Shown here: in pieces, positions 9,567 to 18,052 of the stretch | Position numbering within the stretch: the stretch's first letter is position 1 | Layout of the letters: every line of letters begins with the position of its first letter | Assembly (NCBI GenBank): GCA_947492825.1 | Contig: CANLNT010000001.1 | Span: 2,232,001-2,296,000, forward strand | Reading direction: 5' to 3' | Length of the DNA: 64,000 nt | Origin: an uncultured Paracoccaceae bacterium | GTDB taxonomy: Bacteria; Pseudomonadota; Alphaproteobacteria; Rhodobacterales; Rhodobacteraceae | Made by a program: the position numbers and the translations under genes | The notes under the pieces: generated by a model | Seen by the model: only the letters and a program-made list of their open reading frames with translations | Database searches by the model: none | Told to the model about the DNA's origin: nothing

Positions 9567-11110
9567 AACCGATCCGCCTGATGGCCGGTTTCTTTACCGT
9601 CGGCATCTGGACACTGCTCAGCCGAATTTTGGGCTTTGTCCGTGACATTCTGATCGCGGCCTTTCTTGGCACCGGCGTGGTGGCGGAAGCGTTCCTGATC
9701 GCCTTTTCGCTGCCCAACCTTTTTCGCCGCTTTTTTGCCGAGGGCGCGTTCAACATGGCGTTCATTCCGATGTTCGCCAAAAAGCTTGAAACCGATGACG
9801 CGCCGCAACGCTTTGCGCAGGATGCCTTTGTCGGCATGGCGTTCCTGTTGTCGATCTTCACTGCGCTGGGGGTGATCTTTATGCCCGCGCTGGTGACGCT
9901 GATGGCCAGCGGGTTTCGAGGGGATGAGCGGTTTGATTTGGCCGTGGGGTATGGCCGCATCGCCTTTCCCTACATCTTGTTTATCTCTCTCGCGGCGTTG
10001 CTGTCGGGGGTGTTGAACGCCACCGGGCGCTTTGCCGCCGCAGCTGCGGCACCGGTCCTTTTGAATGTGGTCTTTGTGGCGGCAATTCTCTGGGGGGCCA
10101 GCACCTCTGGCGAGGCCGCAGCCATAGGAACCAAGCTGGCATGGGCCGTGCCGGTTGCAGGGATCGCGCAACTGGCGCTGGTCTGGTGGGCCGCCAAAAG
10201 GGCCGGCTATGCCCTGCGTCTGGGCCTGCCGCGCATGACGCCGGAACTCAAACGCCTTGCGATCATCGCCGCCCCTGCCGCACTGGCCGGGGGTGTGGTC
10301 CAGATCAACCTGCTGGTCGGGCGGCAAGTCGCCAGCTTCTTTGACGGGGCGGTCGCATGGCTGTCCTATGCTGACCGGCTGTATCAACTGCCGCTGGGGG
10401 TGGTGGGCATTGCCATCGGCGTGGTCCTGTTGCCAGACCTTGCCCGCCGCCTGGGAGCAGATGACGCCGCCGGCGGGCAGGATGCGTTTAACCGCGCGGC
10501 AGAAATCAGCCTCGCCCTGACCGTACCTGCCGCCGTGGCGCTGCTGGTGATCCCGGCACCGCTGGTCAGCGTGTTGTTCGAGCGCGGCGCGTTTTCGGCC
10601 GCAGACACGCAGGCCACAGCACTTGCCGTCGCAGTCTATGGTCTGGGCCTGCCAGCCTTTGTTTTGCAAAAGGCGCTGCAACCGCTGTTCTTCGCCCGCG
10701 AGGACACCAAGCGGCCCTTCAAGTACGCACTTGTGGCGATGGTTCTGAACCTGGTGATCGCCGTCGGTCTGTCACCGGTCATTGGCTATATCGCCGCCGC
10801 CGTTGGCACCACATTGACCGGTTGGGCAATGGTTTTCCTGCTGTGGCGCGGATCACGCGGGATGGGGCAGGCATCACAAATTGATGAACGTTTTCAGAAG
10901 CGTATCGGGCGTATCATCATCGCAAGCCTCATCATGGGCGTGATCCTATGGGGTTTTGCGGCAGTTCTTTCCCCCTATCTTGCCGCCGCCACGCTGCGCT
11001 ATGCAGCTCTTGGCCTACTTGTGGCGACAGGGCTTCTGTCCTACTTCGCCATCGGGCAGGCCATCGGTGCGTTCAAGTTGAACGAAATTCGCAAGGCCCT
11101 GCGCCGCTAG
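9563..11110 (+). CDS. murJ: Lipid II flippase MurJ
   Basis: A 515-residue polytopic membrane protein of the MOP superfamily with the MviN signature: TLLSRILGFVRD near the N-terminus, then LPNLFRRFFAEGAFNMAFIP. About 14 hydrophobic segments follow. MurJ moves undecaprenyl-PP-linked peptidoglycan precursor across the inner membrane. It is coupled to glnD by a 4-base overlap, an order common in alphaproteobacteria, and follows another cell-wall gene (the PBP activator). Confidence 0.96.
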   Translation: MKPIRLMAGFFTVGIWTLLSRILGFVRDILIAAFLGTGVVAEAFLIAFSLPNLFRRFFAEGAFNMAFIPMFAKKLETDDAPQRFAQDAFVGMAFLLSIFTALGVIFMPALVTLMASGFRGDERFDLAVGYGRIAFPYILFISLAALLSGVLNATGRFAAAAAAPVLLNVVFVAAILWGASTSGEAAAIGTKLAWAVPVAGIAQLALVWWAAKRAGYALRLGLPRMTPELKRLAIIAAPAALAGGVVQINLLVGRQVASFFDGAVAWLSYADRLYQLPLGVVGIAIGVVLLPDLARRLGADDAAGGQDAFNRAAEISLALTVPAAVALLVIPAPLVSVLFERGAFSAADTQATALAVAVYGLGLPAFVLQKALQPLFFAREDTKRPFKYALVAMVLNLVIAVGLSPVIGYIAAAVGTTLTGWAMVFLLWRGSRGMGQASQIDERFQKRIGRIIIASLIMGVILWGFAAVLSPYLAAATLRYAALGLLVATGLLSYFAIGQAIGAFKLNEIRKALRR

Positions 11111-11232
11111 CGAAACCTTTTGACCCACCGCACCGTGAATGTGGGGAAGACGAACCAAAGTTGTCTGCTGATGGGCGCAATGCCGCCACAGTTTCTTCTT
11201 TGTTTGCCGTTAACCATTACCAAGAAGATGCT

Positions 11233-11982
11233 GTGAAAATTGGACGCGCAAGAATGCAAACGCTGGAACAGATGACTGCACAAAAGGTTGAACACGCCGT
11301 TTCTGTCGCGCGTCCCAGCCTGCGCGCAGTCACCATGCCGCCCAAGCCAGCGCAGGCCCCGGCCCAGCCCGGCGCGACGCGCTATGCCAGTTACTTCAAA
11401 CGCCCTTTTGATATCTTCATGGTCCTGCTTGGCGCGCCATTGGCTGTGCCACTGATTGGCTTGATGATCTGTGCGATCTGGCTCTCCGGGGGTCAGCCTC
11501 TTTACCGTCAGGAACGCCTTGGCAGAGGCGGCAAGCTTTTCACCATGTGGAAGCTACGCACGATGGTGACAGACGCGGACGCAGCTTTGGCGGCCCATCT
11601 GGCGTCGCATCCTGCGGCCCGTGCGGAATGGGATGCCAACCAAAAGCTGCGCGATGACCCCCGCATCACTCGGATTGGCCGTGTTTTGCGTAAGATTTCC
11701 TTTGATGAGCTGCCGCAGATCTGGAACGTGCTGGGGGGCGACATGAGCCTGATTGGACCGCGTCCGATGATGGTTTGCCAAAAGGTGCTGTACCTTGGCG
11801 AAGGTTATTACACCCTGCGCCCCGGCATCACCGGGCTGTGGCAGGTGTCGCGCCGCAATGATGTGTCGTTTACCGAACGCGCCAATATCGACGGCATCTA
11901 TGCCCGCAACGTAACGTTCAAGGGTGATCTGCGCATTCTCGCCCAGACACTGCGGGTCGTCTTTCGCGGCACGGGCGTCTAG
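11233..11982 (+). CDS. Bacterial sugar transferase (exopolysaccharide initiating glycosyltransferase type)
   Basis: A protein of about 249 residues. One transmembrane segment after the YFKRPFDIFMVLLGAPLA motif is followed by a cytosolic catalytic domain with LYRQERLGRGGKLF, KLRTM, SFDELPQIWNVLGGDMSLIGPRP and the terminal RPGITGLWQVSRR. Such enzymes transfer a sugar phosphate to undecaprenyl phosphate to start capsule or EPS repeats. I chose the GTG preceded by AAGAAG; an ATG seven codons downstream is also possible. The motif TTAACCAT lies just upstream. The stop overlaps the convergent rhomboid-like gene. Confidence 0.88.
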   Translation: MKIGRARMQTLEQMTAQKVEHAVSVARPSLRAVTMPPKPAQAPAQPGATRYASYFKRPFDIFMVLLGAPLAVPLIGLMICAIWLSGGQPLYRQERLGRGGKLFTMWKLRTMVTDADAALAAHLASHPAARAEWDANQKLRDDPRITRIGRVLRKISFDELPQIWNVLGGDMSLIGPRPMMVCQKVLYLGEGYYTLRPGITGLWQVSRRNDVSFTERANIDGIYARNVTFKGDLRILAQTLRVVFRGTGV

Positions 11983-12671
11983 GACCGCTGCCGCAACCGC
12001 TGGACCAGCGCAGCCCAGCCACCCGGGACCAGCAGTGTCGCCACTGCAAACCCAAACACAAAGCCCGCCAATTCCGCGATCCAGGCATTGCCTGCGCCGA
12101 AGAGCAAACCAAAGACCAATTGCAGCGCCAGCAAAAAGCCGATCAGCCGAAAGGCGGCCAATTGGCTTTGCCCGGTGCGGCCAAGGTGCAACCAGATCAC
12201 ATAGGTATAGGCGCCAATCAGGCCGTAGACCGGTGGGAACAGGCCAAAGAGCGGCGTTGTGCCGCTGGCGATCAGGCAGAACACGATGGCCCCGCCGATG
12301 GATGTTGCCAGAAACACCACCAAAACTGCGAGGTTGCCCAGCGCGTCGCCCACAAATTTACCGAGCGCCAGCAGCAGTGCTGCGCCAAACAGCGCTTGGG
12401 TAAAGCTGGCGTGGACAAAGGGATAGGTGATGAACCGCATCAGCATCTCGGGTGCATAATCGCCGCGCGCATACATCCATTCCAGCACAGCAGGCGACAC
12501 CGAATAATCCTGTAACGCATTGATCCGCCACCCAATTGCGGTACGATCTGCCACGACGCCAAACTGCCCCGCGCTCAACACCAGTTCCACCAGAACCGCG
12601 ATCAGGCAAAGGACGATCACCACCGGCGGGATTGGGTTGACGGGGCTTTGGTTTTCCATTGCACGGCTCAT
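11979..12671 (-). CDS. Rhomboid-fold membrane protein lacking the catalytic dyad
   Basis: A 230-residue protein with about six hydrophobic helices. The rhomboid landmark HASFTQALFGAALLLALGKF (TM2 region) and GLIGAY (TM4 region) align with rhomboid proteases. Where active rhomboids have GxSG, this protein reads GLFPP. The TM6 histidine position appears to be Glu in ELAGFVFGF. It is therefore best read as a pseudoprotease, possibly one that binds membrane clients. A start five codons in, at the next Met, is possible. It is divergent from trpS. Confidence 0.78.
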   Translation of the reverse strand: MSRAMENQSPVNPIPPVVIVLCLIAVLVELVLSAGQFGVVADRTAIGWRINALQDYSVSPAVLEWMYARGDYAPEMLMRFITYPFVHASFTQALFGAALLLALGKFVGDALGNLAVLVVFLATSIGGAIVFCLIASGTTPLFGLFPPVYGLIGAYTYVIWLHLGRTGQSQLAAFRLIGFLLALQLVFGLLFGAGNAWIAELAGFVFGFAVATLLVPGGWAALVQRLRQRS

Positions 12672-12738
12672 TGAAGTTGACGGTCTGCTCTGGCATGGGT
12701 AAGCGCAGAGCGCCTAAACCACCAGACCGGATCATCAG

Positions 12739-13758
12739 ATGACTGCCTCGACCTTTACCCCGCGTGTTTTCTCTGGGATCAAGCCCTCGGGCGGTTTGCA
12801 GCTGGGCAATTATCTGGGCGCAATCAAGCGGTTTGTCGGGATGCAGGGCCCGGATTTCGAGACGGTCTATTGCGTTGTCGACCTGCACGCGATCACCGTC
12901 TGGCAAGACCCCGCAGAGCTGGCGCAAGGCACACGAGAGGTCGCCGCAGGCTATCTGGCCGCTGGGCTCGACCCTGAAAAGTCCATTCTTTTCAACCAGT
13001 CACAGGTTTCCGCCCATGCCGAATTGGGCTGGATTTTCAACTGTGTGGCCCGTGTTGGCTGGATGAACCGGATGACGCAGTTCAAGGATAAGGCCGGGTC
13101 TGGCGCTGAAAAAGCCTCACTTGGGCTTTATGCTTATCCGTCGCTGATGGCGGCTGATATCCTGCTTTATCACGCGACCCATGTGCCGGTTGGAGAGGAT
13201 CAAAAACAGCATGTGGAGTTGACGCGGGACATTGCGGCGAAGTTCAACCATGACTTCAAAACCGATTTTTTCCCGGAAACTCAACCGGTTATCGACGGTC
13301 CTGCCACCCGCGTGATGAACCTGCGCGACGGGTCCAAGAAGATGTCCAAGTCCGGCGAAAGTGACATGGAACGCATCAACATGCTGGATGATGCCGACAA
13401 GATCGCCAAGAAGTTCCGCAAGGCCAAGACCGACCCAGAACCGCTGCCAGAGACGCTGGATGGTCTGAAAGACCGTGCCGAGGCGCGCAATTTGATCGAG
13501 ATTTATGCAGCTTTATCAGACACTTCGCCCGAAGCTGTCATCACGGAATACGCAGGGGCGGGTTGGGGTCAGTTCAAGCCTGCGCTCGCCGATCTGGCGG
13601 TGGACAAGCTTGCGCCGATCTCGGACGAGATGCGCCGCCTGATGGATGACCCGGCCGAAATTGACCGGATTCTGGGCAAAGGTGCTGAAAAGGCCCGCGC
13701 GATTGCGGACCCGATCCTGCGCCAGACCTATGACATCGTGGGGCTGTTGCGGGGCTAA
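12739..13758 (+). CDS. trpS: Tryptophan--tRNA ligase
   Basis: A 339-residue class I aminoacyl-tRNA synthetase. The N-terminal [19 protein letters not shown] carries the HIGH-like element, with Gln in the usual His position. The second signature is KKMSKSG. The substrate region [20 protein letters not shown] is well conserved. The length is normal for the bacterial enzyme. The gene is transcribed away from the rhomboid-like gene and is followed by a structured 475-base intergenic stretch. Confidence 0.96.
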   Translation: MTASTFTPRVFSGIKPSGGLQLGNYLGAIKRFVGMQGPDFETVYCVVDLHAITVWQDPAELAQGTREVAAGYLAAGLDPEKSILFNQSQVSAHAELGWIFNCVARVGWMNRMTQFKDKAGSGAEKASLGLYAYPSLMAADILLYHATHVPVGEDQKQHVELTRDIAAKFNHDFKTDFFPETQPVIDGPATRVMNLRDGSKKMSKSGESDMERINMLDDADKIAKKFRKAKTDPEPLPETLDGLKDRAEARNLIEIYAALSDTSPEAVITEYAGAGWGQFKPALADLAVDKLAPISDEMRRLMDDPAEIDRILGKGAEKARAIADPILRQTYDIVGLLRG

Positions 13759-14233
13759 AGCGCCGTTTGCGGACCATACACATCCGATACACAAAGCATG
13801 CACAAACCATGCACATGACTGTCCAAGCGTGTGCGTGGAGGCACGGCGCGCTTTTGGACGGCAGTCATCGTGCAGGACCGCACCCAAAATCGTCGTCGGG
13901 GTTAAGGCCCGTTAAGCTTTGCCCGCGAATTTAACTTGGCCGCAACTTTTTGCGTGAGCGTACGGTGGCCGCCTGGTCCGGGGCGCGCCACGACCCGCGG
14001 ATCGGGGGTTTTGACTGACTTCAAGGTCATGGCGACCCAGGAGCCGGTCAACCCCGACCCCAATGGCGTGTCATGAAGTTGTGACAGTGATCCGGCAAGG
14101 TTTCGGCATGGGCCCTGCACCCCGTCCCCGCCGGTGGCCCCAATATTGCGCCCGACCCCCGCTCCCCCCCGGGTCGGGCGCTTTACGTTTGTGCGGGTGC
14201 GGCCTAGCGTGCCTTCAGCAAGAGGAGGCACCC
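13759..14233 (+). other. 475-base intergenic region with two strong hairpins
   Basis: No convincing coding sequence was found on either strand. Two structures stand out. An imperfect long hairpin at 13815-13868 has arms ATGACTG...TCCAA and TTGGA...CAGTCAT. An 11-bp perfect stem at 14148-14181 (GCGCCCGACCC / GGGTCGGGCGC) is followed by a short T-containing stretch. A strong AGAGGAGG ribosome-binding site precedes the downstream aminotransferase. The region may hold a leader RNA, a small RNA or simply terminators. Confidence 0.5.
14148..14185 (+). terminator. GC-rich hairpin upstream of the aminotransferase
   Basis: An 11-bp perfect inverted repeat with a 12-base C-rich loop, followed by TTTA. 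It lies about 50 bases before the aminotransferase start codon. It could terminate a short upstream transcript or act as an attenuator in the leader. Confidence 0.4.
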
Positions 14234-15097
14234 ATGGCGACCGGCACCAATATCCGCACCTATTTCAATGGCACCTGGCATCAGGGTGACGTGCCGGTCA
14301 TGTCGGCAGCTGACCACGGCGCTTGGCTGGGGTCAGGCGTGTTTGACGGGGCGCGGATGGTCAACGGGCTGACGCCTGATCTGGACCTGCATTGCGCAAG
14401 GGTGAACCGGTCTGCCGAGGCGCTGATGCTGACACCAACGGTCAGCACCACAGATATGATTGCCATTATAAAGGAAGGTCTGGCGGCCTATGCCCCCGGC
14501 ACACCGGTTTACATTCGTCCGATGTACTGGGGCATCAACGGCGATGTGACGGCGATTGTGCCGCAGGGGGATCAGACCGGCTTTGCCATTTGTCTGGAAG
14601 AAATCCCCTTTGCCAAGCCAGAGGCCACCACCACCCTGACCACGACGCGATTCCGCCGCCCGGTCATGGAGGATGCCGTGGTCGATGCCAAGGCGGGCTG
14701 TCTATACCCTAACAACGCACGGATGCTGGTTGAGGCCCGCGCGAAGGGATTTGGCAATGCGCTGGTGGCGGATGCGATGGGCAATGTCGCTGAAAGTGCC
14801 ACGTCCAACGTCTTTATCGTGCGCGACGGGGTGGTGATGACGCCCATTCCCAACGGCACCTTTCTGGCGGGCATCACGCGCGCACGCCATATCAGCAACC
14901 TGCGCGCCGACGGGGTTGAAGTGATTGAGGGCGTTTTGTCCTTTGAGGATGTGTGCGCCGCGGATGAGGTGTTCCTGTCGGGCAATATGTCCAAGGTCAC
15001 GCCGGTCAGCGCATTTGACGACCGCCAGTATCAGGTGGGGCCGGTCACGCGCCGGGTGCGCGAGATGTATTGGGACTGGGCCGCGTCGCAAGCCTGA
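14234..15097 (+). CDS. Branched-chain amino-acid aminotransferase-like (class IV PLP) enzyme
   Basis: A 287-residue fold-type IV PLP aminotransferase. The catalytic Lys lies at about residue 153 in VVDAKAGCLYPNNARM, and the PLP-phosphate segment follows (ESATSNVFIV, then NGTFLAGITR). It most likely interconverts branched-chain amino acids with their 2-oxo acids, although D-amino-acid aminotransferases and aminodeoxychorismate lyases share the fold. The start was set at the ATG with AGAGGAGG seven bases upstream. A longer in-frame reading has no support. Confidence 0.88.
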   Translation: MATGTNIRTYFNGTWHQGDVPVMSAADHGAWLGSGVFDGARMVNGLTPDLDLHCARVNRSAEALMLTPTVSTTDMIAIIKEGLAAYAPGTPVYIRPMYWGINGDVTAIVPQGDQTGFAICLEEIPFAKPEATTTLTTTRFRRPVMEDAVVDAKAGCLYPNNARMLVEARAKGFGNALVADAMGNVAESATSNVFIVRDGVVMTPIPNGTFLAGITRARHISNLRADGVEVIEGVLSFEDVCAADEVFLSGNMSKVTPVSAFDDRQYQVGPVTRRVREMYWDWAASQA

Positions 15098-15199
15098 ACC
15101 TTGCCCCTGTGCAAAGCCACAGTTTTGCGCGGAATCGCCGTTGCCAGCGTCCGGGCTTGGTGACAATGTGTGGCTCGCAAGACAGCGAAGGGATCCGCG

Positions 15200-15655
15200 A
15201 TGCGCAAGTTTCTGGTCATTCTGGATGACAGCCGCGAGTGTCTGAACGCCATGCGGTTCGCAGCGATGCGGGCAGCCCATACGGGCGGCGGCGTCACCAT
15301 CCTGTCTGTGATCCCGCCTGATGAGTTCAACCATTGGATCGGTGTGGGTGAGATCATGCGCGCCGAGGCGCGTGAACGGATCGAGGTCCACTACGAAGTT
15401 TTCGCCAAATGGATGCGCGACAAACAAAATGTCGAACCCAATCTGGTCATCCGCGAAGGTGAACCGGTGCCACAGATCATGGCGCAGGTCAGCGAAGACC
15501 CAGACATTGGTGTTCTTGTGCTCGGTGCGGGCACCGAAGGCAAAGGGCCCGGCCCGCTTATCACGGCATTGACCCGTCAGGCGGGCGAATTGCCGATCCC
15601 GATCACCATTGTGCCGGGTGATTTGTCCAAAGAACGGCTTGAAGCGATTACGTAA
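15200..15655 (+). CDS. Universal stress protein (UspA family)
   Basis: A 151-residue single-domain Usp. The N-terminus MRKFLVILDDSRECLNAMRFA carries the nucleotide-site Asp. The segment VLVLGAGTEGKGPGPL resembles the G-x2-G-x9-G-S loop of ATP-binding Usps but without the usual Ser, so nucleotide binding is uncertain. The ATG with GAAGGGA upstream was preferred to one ten codons earlier. Only five bases separate it from the CPBP gene, so they are probably co-transcribed. Confidence 0.85.
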   Translation: MRKFLVILDDSRECLNAMRFAAMRAAHTGGGVTILSVIPPDEFNHWIGVGEIMRAEARERIEVHYEVFAKWMRDKQNVEPNLVIREGEPVPQIMAQVSEDPDIGVLVLGAGTEGKGPGPLITALTRQAGELPIPITIVPGDLSKERLEAIT

Positions 15656-15660
15656 CCCAA

Positions 15661-16266
15661 ATGAATCGCGCAGCAGCTATCTCGATTGCCTGTCTGGTCC
15701 CCGTTTTTGCGGTGGCCTTTTATGTCCTGACCCGCACCATGACCCCGATCTGGGGCTACTTTGCGGCACTTGGTGTCTATTGGGTCGCGTTGATCGTCTT
15801 GCTCGTCCGCTATTGGCCGGATTACCGCCCCAACCTGTCGTGGCGTCTGCCTGCCCTTTGGATCTGGGTTGCACAGGCCGTGATGTTGGCGGGGGTCGCC
15901 GTTGCTGCGGCGCTTGCCCTCTCGGCTCAGCCCGCTGCATTGGCCTATCTGCCGTTGATCGCCGTTATTGCCCTGACGAACGGCACACTCGAAGAACTTT
16001 TTTGGCGCGGGGTTCTGTTGCCGGCCCCACAAGCACGGGATGCGGCACTGGCATTGGCGCTTTTTGTGGGTTGGCATCTGGCCTTGCTGGCCGCAACGGG
16101 GGTGCATGTGACCGGCGGCGCCCTTGGACTGCTGGGCGGCGCGTTCTTTGGCGGCCTGCTATGGACGATGGCCCGACTGCAAACCGGAACGGTCGGATTT
16201 GGCATCGTCGCGCATGTGCTTTTGAACCTTTTTGCCTTTAGTGAGCTGACTGTACACAACCTGTGA
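15661..16266 (+). CDS. CPBP-family intramembrane glutamic endopeptidase
   Basis: A 201-residue multi-spanning membrane protein of the CAAX/ABI (CPBP) family. The EExxxR motif is present as LEELFWRG near residues 110-117. Later histidines sit in GWHLALL and VAHVLLNL. Bacterial CPBP proteins are mostly uncharacterised; some process or protect against secreted peptides. It follows the universal stress protein closely. Confidence 0.85.
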   Translation: MNRAAAISIACLVPVFAVAFYVLTRTMTPIWGYFAALGVYWVALIVLLVRYWPDYRPNLSWRLPALWIWVAQAVMLAGVAVAAALALSAQPAALAYLPLIAVIALTNGTLEELFWRGVLLPAPQARDAALALALFVGWHLALLAATGVHVTGGALGLLGGAFFGGLLWTMARLQTGTVGFGIVAHVLLNLFAFSELTVHNL

Positions 16267-16722
16267 CGTGACATACGCATCACGGCACAGAGAGATCACT
16301 GAAATGCGCTGACATATGCCGACACGGGCATGCGAGCCGGGCGAAATATTTGCCAATCACAGCTTTGCGTGACGATTTTTTTCGTGAGCGGTTGAAACCG
16401 AAATCTGGCAAATTTTCGCATGTTTTCAGCCCTGTCCGACCCGGTTCTGTTCGCGGCAGATTTAGCGATGTGCATAAATGCACACATCTGGGGGGACGGT
16501 GCGAACTGTCTTCGCGTCAAGGGGAACGCCCCCTCACAACCCGCTCGATTTTTCGTGATCGGCACACCCCTTTCCGGATCGGGATTTGCGAACAATCTTT
16601 GTCTCATCGAAACGCGGCACACCCCGCCGCAAACAAACAAACGGCCCACGGGCCACATCAACTGGCCCACCTCCCAGGGCCGCACACAACGCCCCAAAAG
16701 GGCACATGAAAGGAACGAAACC
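16267..16722 (+). other. 456-base intergenic region upstream of the tandem secreted-protein genes
   Basis: No supported gene was found. It ends with AAAGGAACG, the ribosome-binding stretch repeated before each of the three following genes. It contains a 16-bp palindrome (listed separately) and A+T-rich tracts that could serve as promoter. It is the probable control region of the tandem array. Confidence 0.5.
16469..16484. promoter_or_regulatory. Perfect palindrome TGTGCATAAATGCACA
   Basis: Two 7-bp arms (TGTGCAT/ATGCACA) flank a two-base centre, about 240 bases before the first tandem gene. The geometry suits a dimeric DNA-binding protein. No regulator can be named from sequence. Confidence 0.35.
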
Positions 16723-17052
16723 ATGTCTATCAAAACACTTACACTCGCCGCCGCCGCTGTCGCAATCACTGCTGGTGCAGCTTCCGCCAACACCTTTGGC
16801 TTTCAGGAAAGCGTTGAAGACCGCAACAGCATCGAGCTGGGTCTGGTGACTGCCGCCGCTGACGGAGTGGTCGAGATCTACAACCTGAAAGCTGGTGAGC
16901 AGGGCGCGCTGCTGGGTATGCAGAGCGTGAACGCAGGTGCCAACGATGATGTGCGCATCAACATCGGCAACGGCTTCAAGACTGACGTTCTTGCCGTGCT
17001 GAAGGTCGACGGCCAGATCGTTGCCACCGAAGAATTCGACGTCGCACGCTAA
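16723..17052 (+). CDS. Small secreted protein, tandem copy 1
   Basis: A 109-residue protein with a Sec signal peptide cleaved after AASA (about residue 22). The mature domain of about 87 residues contains SVEDRNSIELGLVTAAADG, EIYNL, NAGANDDVRINIG and DVLAVLKVDG. The alternating pattern suggests a small all-beta domain, and it loosely recalls the DUF7282-type domain seen in secreted proteins; that assignment is tentative. No function is known to me. Copy 1 differs from copy 3 at only a handful of mature positions (for example KAGE and MQS instead of QAGN and ATM). Confidence 0.85.
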   Translation: MSIKTLTLAAAAVAITAGAASANTFGFQESVEDRNSIELGLVTAAADGVVEIYNLKAGEQGALLGMQSVNAGANDDVRINIGNGFKTDVLAVLKVDGQIVATEEFDVAR

Positions 17053-17155
17053 TCGCCACGTCTGACACTCTACCGGATCGCCCAATCATGGGCGGCCCGG
17101 CCTCCTCCCCCAAAAACAAGCCTGCGCAATGCGGGCATCTTAAAGGAACGAAAAC

Positions 17156-17485
17156 ATGTCTATCAAAACACTTACACTCGCCGCTGCTGTTGCTTTGACC
17201 GCTGGTGCTGCTTCTGCAAACGGCTTTGGCTTTCAGGAATCTGTCGAAGACCGCAACAGCATCGAGCTGGGTCTGGTGACCGCCGCTGCTGACGGTGTGG
17301 TCGAAATCTACAACCTGCAGGCTGGCAACCAAGGTGCACTGCTGGGTGCCACGATGGTGAACGCTGGTGCAAACGACGACGTGCGCATCAACATCGGCAA
17401 CGGCTTCAAGACTGACGTACTTGCTGTGCTGAAAGTTGACGGCCAGATCGTCGCGACCGAAGAATTCGACGTCGCTCGCTTCTAA
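17156..17485 (+). CDS. Small secreted protein, tandem copy 2
   Basis: Second copy, 109 residues with a signal peptide one residue shorter (cleavage after about residue 21). The mature chain begins NGFGF instead of NTFGF and ends DVARF instead of DVAR. Otherwise it is almost identical to the others. The same AAAGGAACGAAAAC leader precedes the ATG. Co-transcription with copies 1 and 3 is likely given the short spacer. Confidence 0.85.
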   Translation: MSIKTLTLAAAVALTAGAASANGFGFQESVEDRNSIELGLVTAAADGVVEIYNLQAGNQGALLGATMVNAGANDDVRINIGNGFKTDVLAVLKVDGQIVATEEFDVARF

Positions 17486-17584
17486 TCCCTCTCCCCCCTG
17501 GGGTCGCCCAAAAAGGGCGGCCCGCTCCTCTCCCCTCCCAAATCATGGCGCAGTCCCGCGCCGACATCACAAAGGAACGAAAAC

Positions 17585-17914
17585 ATGTCTATCAAAACAC
17601 TCATCACCGCCGCTGCCGCTGTCGCAATCACTGCTGGTGCAGCTTCCGCAAACACCTTTGGCTTTCAGGAAAGCGTTGAAGACCGCAACAGCATCGAGCT
17701 GGGTCTGGTAACCGCTGCCGCTGACGGTGTGGTCGAGATCTACAACCTGCAGGCTGGCAACCAGGGCGCACTGTTGGGTGCCACGATGGTGAACGCTGGT
17801 GCAAACGACGACGTGCGCATCAACATCGGCAACGGCTTCAAGACTGACGTTCTTGCCGTGCTGAAAGTTGACGGCCAGATCGTTGCTACAGAGGCATTTG
17901 ACGTCGCACGCTAA
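17585..17914 (+). CDS. Small secreted protein, tandem copy 3
   Basis: Third copy, 109 residues, with the signal MSIKTLITAAAAVAITAG and cleavage after about residue 22. The C-terminus reads EAFDVAR where the others have EEFDVAR. A GC-rich hairpin followed by TTT directly after this copy marks the likely end of the transcript. Confidence 0.85.
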   Translation: MSIKTLITAAAAVAITAGAASANTFGFQESVEDRNSIELGLVTAAADGVVEIYNLQAGNQGALLGATMVNAGANDDVRINIGNGFKTDVLAVLKVDGQIVATEAFDVAR

Positions 17915-17936
17915 TTGATAACGACGATCAATCGAG

Positions 17937-17965
17937 GGGCCGGTTCCGCAAGGGGCCGGCCCTTT
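17937..17965 (+). terminator. Putative terminator after the tandem array
   Basis: GGGCCGG pairs with CCGGCCC across a 12-base loop, followed by TTT. It is placed 23 bases after the third copy. Confidence 0.5.
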
Positions 17966-18052
17966 GCGCATTGGAACTTAGAATGGTTCCAAAACCTTGA
18001 CATGGCCGCCGCTGAGGCGCATATCTGGGACCTGATCCGAAGGGGGCCCAAG

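Larger units (their letters stand above)
16711..17914 (+). repeat. Tandem array of three ~430-bp gene cassettes
   Basis: Three gene copies start 433 and 429 bases apart, each with an AAAGGAACGAAA leader. The first two are followed by a similar spacer containing a CGCCC...GGGCG hairpin and a C-rich stretch. Much of the coding sequence is identical in the three copies, pointing to tandem duplication with later homogenisation. Confidence 0.85.

Noticed and set aside
12759-12830. Possible defect in the TrpRS HIGH motif (Gln for His)
   Set aside because: The HIGH-like element of bacterial TrpRS varies and the rest of the enzyme, including KMSKS, is intact; not treated as inactivating.
13902-14231. 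Minus-strand open frame of 109 codons in the gap after trpS
   Set aside because: Gly/Arg/Thr-rich with no domain, and it spans the GC hairpin at 14148-14181; better explained as non-coding.
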